From contig NZ_JABFDK010000005.1 of assembly GCF_013403865.1 (NCBI RefSeq), forward strand, positions 1 through 64,000: a stretch of DNA of 64,000 nt, read 5' to 3'. Below the pieces are notes generated by a model. It was not told the origin of the DNA. It did not search any database and worked only from the letters and a program-made list of their open reading frames with translations. The translations under genes and the position numbers were made by a program. Source of the stretch: Winogradskyella costae (GTDB lineage: Bacteria > Bacteroidota > Bacteroidia > Flavobacteriales > Flavobacteriaceae). How positions within the stretch are numbered: the stretch's first letter is position 1; each line of letters starts with the position of its first letter. Shown here piece by piece: positions 62,540-64,000 of this stretch.

Positions 62540-63949
62540 ATGGCAAAGTTTGAACTTAAGTTACCTAAAATGGGAGAGAGTGTTGCAGAAGCAACCATAA
62601 CCTCATGGCTTAAAGATGTTGGCGATACTATTGAAGCAGATGAAGCAGTTTTAGAAATTGCTACGGATAAAGTAGATAGTGAAGTGCCAAGTGAAGTGGA
62701 TGGCGTTTTAATTGAAAAATTATTTAACGTTGATGATGTTGTACAAGTTGGGCAAACTATAGCAGTAATAGAAACCGAAGGGGGGGAAACCGTAGAAGTT
62801 AAAGCTTCTGCAGTCGAATCTGAACCTACAGTCGAACCAGCGGCTCCAAAAGTAGTTGCTGAAGTTGCGCAGACTGTTGTGGCAGCAAAAGCTTCTGTAG
62901 AACCTGTTGTTTCTACGGAGGATCGATTTTATTCTCCACTAGTAAAAAATATAGCAAAACAAGAAGGCATTTCTCAAGCCGAATTAGATACGATTGCAGG
63001 AACAGGCAAAGACGAACGCGTTACTAAAAACGATATTAAAGCGTATTTAGAATCTCGTAGTTCTGCACCAAGTCCTGCTCAGAAATCAGAACCTGTTTCT
63101 GCAACGAAATCTGAAGATACAAAAACGTTAGACGTTGAGCGTAGTCGAAATTCAATTGAAAAAACTAAAAGTGATATAGCTCCGGCTCAGGAAAAACCAA
63201 AAGTAGACAAGCCTGTAGATAAACCTATTGCAGTTACAGGAGGTGATGAGGTTATTGAAATGACTAGAATGGGGAAACTCATTTCAAAATATATGGTAGA
63301 TTCAGTACAAACGTCTGCACACGTGCAATCGTTTATAGAAGCTGATGTTACTAATATTTGGAACTGGAGAAAGAAAATAAAAGATGGCTTTATGAAGCGT
63401 GAAGGTGAAAACCTAACCTTTACTCCAATCTTTATGGAAGCGATCACCAAAGCTTTAAAAGATTTCCCGATGATGAATATTTCTGTTCAAGGGGATAAAA
63501 TCATTAAAAAGAAAGCTATTAATGTTGGTATGGCAGCAGCTTTACCAGATGGTAATTTAATTGTACCTGTCATTAAAAACGCAGATCAATTAAATTTATT
63601 CGGCATGGTAAAACGTGTAAACGATTTAGCGAATAGAGCACGTTTAGGACAATTAAGTCCAGATGATATACAAGGCGGAACATATACCGTAACTAACGTT
63701 GGTACCTTTGGTAGCATTATGGGAACACCAATTATCAATCAACCACAAGTCGGAATTTTAGCTTTAGGAGCTATTAGAAAAACACCTGCCGTGATTGAAG
63801 GGCCAGATGGAGATTACATCGGTATTCGTTTCAAAATGTATTTATCGCACTCATACGATCACAGAGTGGTTAATGGAGCGCTTGGCGGTCAGTTTGTAAA
63901 AGCCGTTAAAGATTATTTAGAAGCTTGGGATATGGATAGAGAGGTATAA
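62540..63949 (+). CDS. Dihydrolipoamide acyltransferase (2-oxo acid dehydrogenase E2)
   Basis: This 469-aa E2 has an N-terminal lipoyl domain with Lys44 in EIATDKVDSEVPSE and an Ala/Pro/Val linker. A peripheral subunit-binding domain follows (SPLVKNIAKQEGISQAELDTIAGTG), then a catalytic domain with His441 in SYDHRVVNG. The usual HRxxDG Asp is Asn445 here. The gene stands without its E1 and E3 genes in view. It could serve a branched-chain or other 2-oxo acid complex; the lone gene does not decide which. The next gene begins on its stop codon. Confidence 0.92.
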   Translation: MAKFELKLPKMGESVAEATITSWLKDVGDTIEADEAVLEIATDKVDSEVPSEVDGVLIEKLFNVDDVVQVGQTIAVIETEGGETVEVKASAVESEPTVEPAAPKVVAEVAQTVVAAKASVEPVVSTEDRFYSPLVKNIAKQEGISQAELDTIAGTGKDERVTKNDIKAYLESRSSAPSPAQKSEPVSATKSEDTKTLDVERSRNSIEKTKSDIAPAQEKPKVDKPVDKPIAVTGGDEVIEMTRMGKLISKYMVDSVQTSAHVQSFIEADVTNIWNWRKKIKDGFMKREGENLTFTPIFMEAITKALKDFPMMNISVQGDKIIKKKAINVGMAAALPDGNLIVPVIKNADQLNLFGMVKRVNDLANRARLGQLSPDDIQGGTYTVTNVGTFGSIMGTPIINQPQVGILALGAIRKTPAVIEGPDGDYIGIRFKMYLSHSYDHRVVNGALGGQFVKAVKDYLEAWDMDREV

Positions 63950-64000
63950 TGAATTCTAAAAAACGAATTGATAGCAAAACGAAAGCGAAACTTCTTGAAG
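63949..64000 (+). CDS. Start of a gene cut by the window end
   Basis: The ATG overlaps the last base of the E2 stop codon (TAATG), and 17 codons reading MNSKKRIDSKTKAKLLE remain open to the end of the window. The close overlap suggests coupled translation with the E2 gene. Too little is visible to name a family. Confidence 0.6.
   Translation, partial: MNSKKRIDSKTKAKLLE

Overview
The window is AT-rich chromosomal DNA from a member of the Bacteroidota, most likely a marine Flavobacteriaceae. Three things point there. It carries type IX secretion (T9SS) substrates with both type A and type B C-terminal sorting domains, together with PorP/SprF-family and TPR/beta-propeller/OmpA proteins. Promoters have the Bacteroidota form (TTTG, about 19 bases, TAnnTTTG), and I see no convincing Shine-Dalgarno sites. 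The housekeeping set is also typical: an 89-aa helical small protein, class I ManA, DUF4369 and DUF4377 lipoproteins, and a TonB-linked outer membrane barrel.

Region 1-18.5 kb is the most distinctive part. Two paralogous three-gene units lie in tandem on the + strand. Each has a giant repetitive adhesin-like protein with a type B (CHU_C-like) sorting domain, then a PorP/SprF-like outer membrane protein, then a TPR / beta-propeller / carboxypeptidase-regulatory / OmpA protein resembling PorE. The first adhesin (left end cut off) is built on 405-bp tandem repeats. The second, 2719 aa, has six 173-residue modules arranged as two triplets around one SprB-type repeat, followed by exactly ten 130-residue repeats. 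The likely reading is two dedicated export-and-anchoring cassettes for surface filaments, each with its own SprF-like partner and peptidoglycan-binding partner.

Region 18.5-32 kb is mostly ordinary: idi-queD-manA, a small helical protein, tRNA-Thr(TGT), a DUF4369 lipoprotein, an unusual DUF819 membrane protein, and a compact minus-strand operon (SPFH, DUF4177, PH-like membrane protein, Arc-type ribbon-helix-helix). Beside this operon lies a near-perfect sigma-54 promoter that appears to drive only a short terminated RNA. Then come an alpha/beta hydrolase, a VanX-type dipeptidase, an MFS transporter, a DoxX-like protein and two poorly characterised membrane or secreted proteins.

Region 32-43.5 kb has an ECF sigma factor/anti-sigma operon with two secreted products, a heptanucleotide tandem repeat, a DEAD-box helicase, REP-like palindromes, rlmF, a DUF4377/META lipoprotein, a methyltransferase, pyruvate carboxylase and a MOSC protein.

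Region 43.5-64 kb has a 1273-aa Pmp-like beta-helix protein with a type A T9SS sorting domain, a Crp/Fnr regulator, a transglutaminase-like protein, a Cys-rich/carboxypeptidase-regulatory membrane protein, htpG, fabH, a two-helix small protein, an amidohydrolase, an outer membrane barrel receptor, a CoA-binding protein, a sodium:solute symporter, recR, a GT2 glycosyltransferase, a 2-oxo acid dehydrogenase E2, and the first codons of one more gene. Several intrinsic terminators stand without an obvious upstream gene, so small RNAs are likely.
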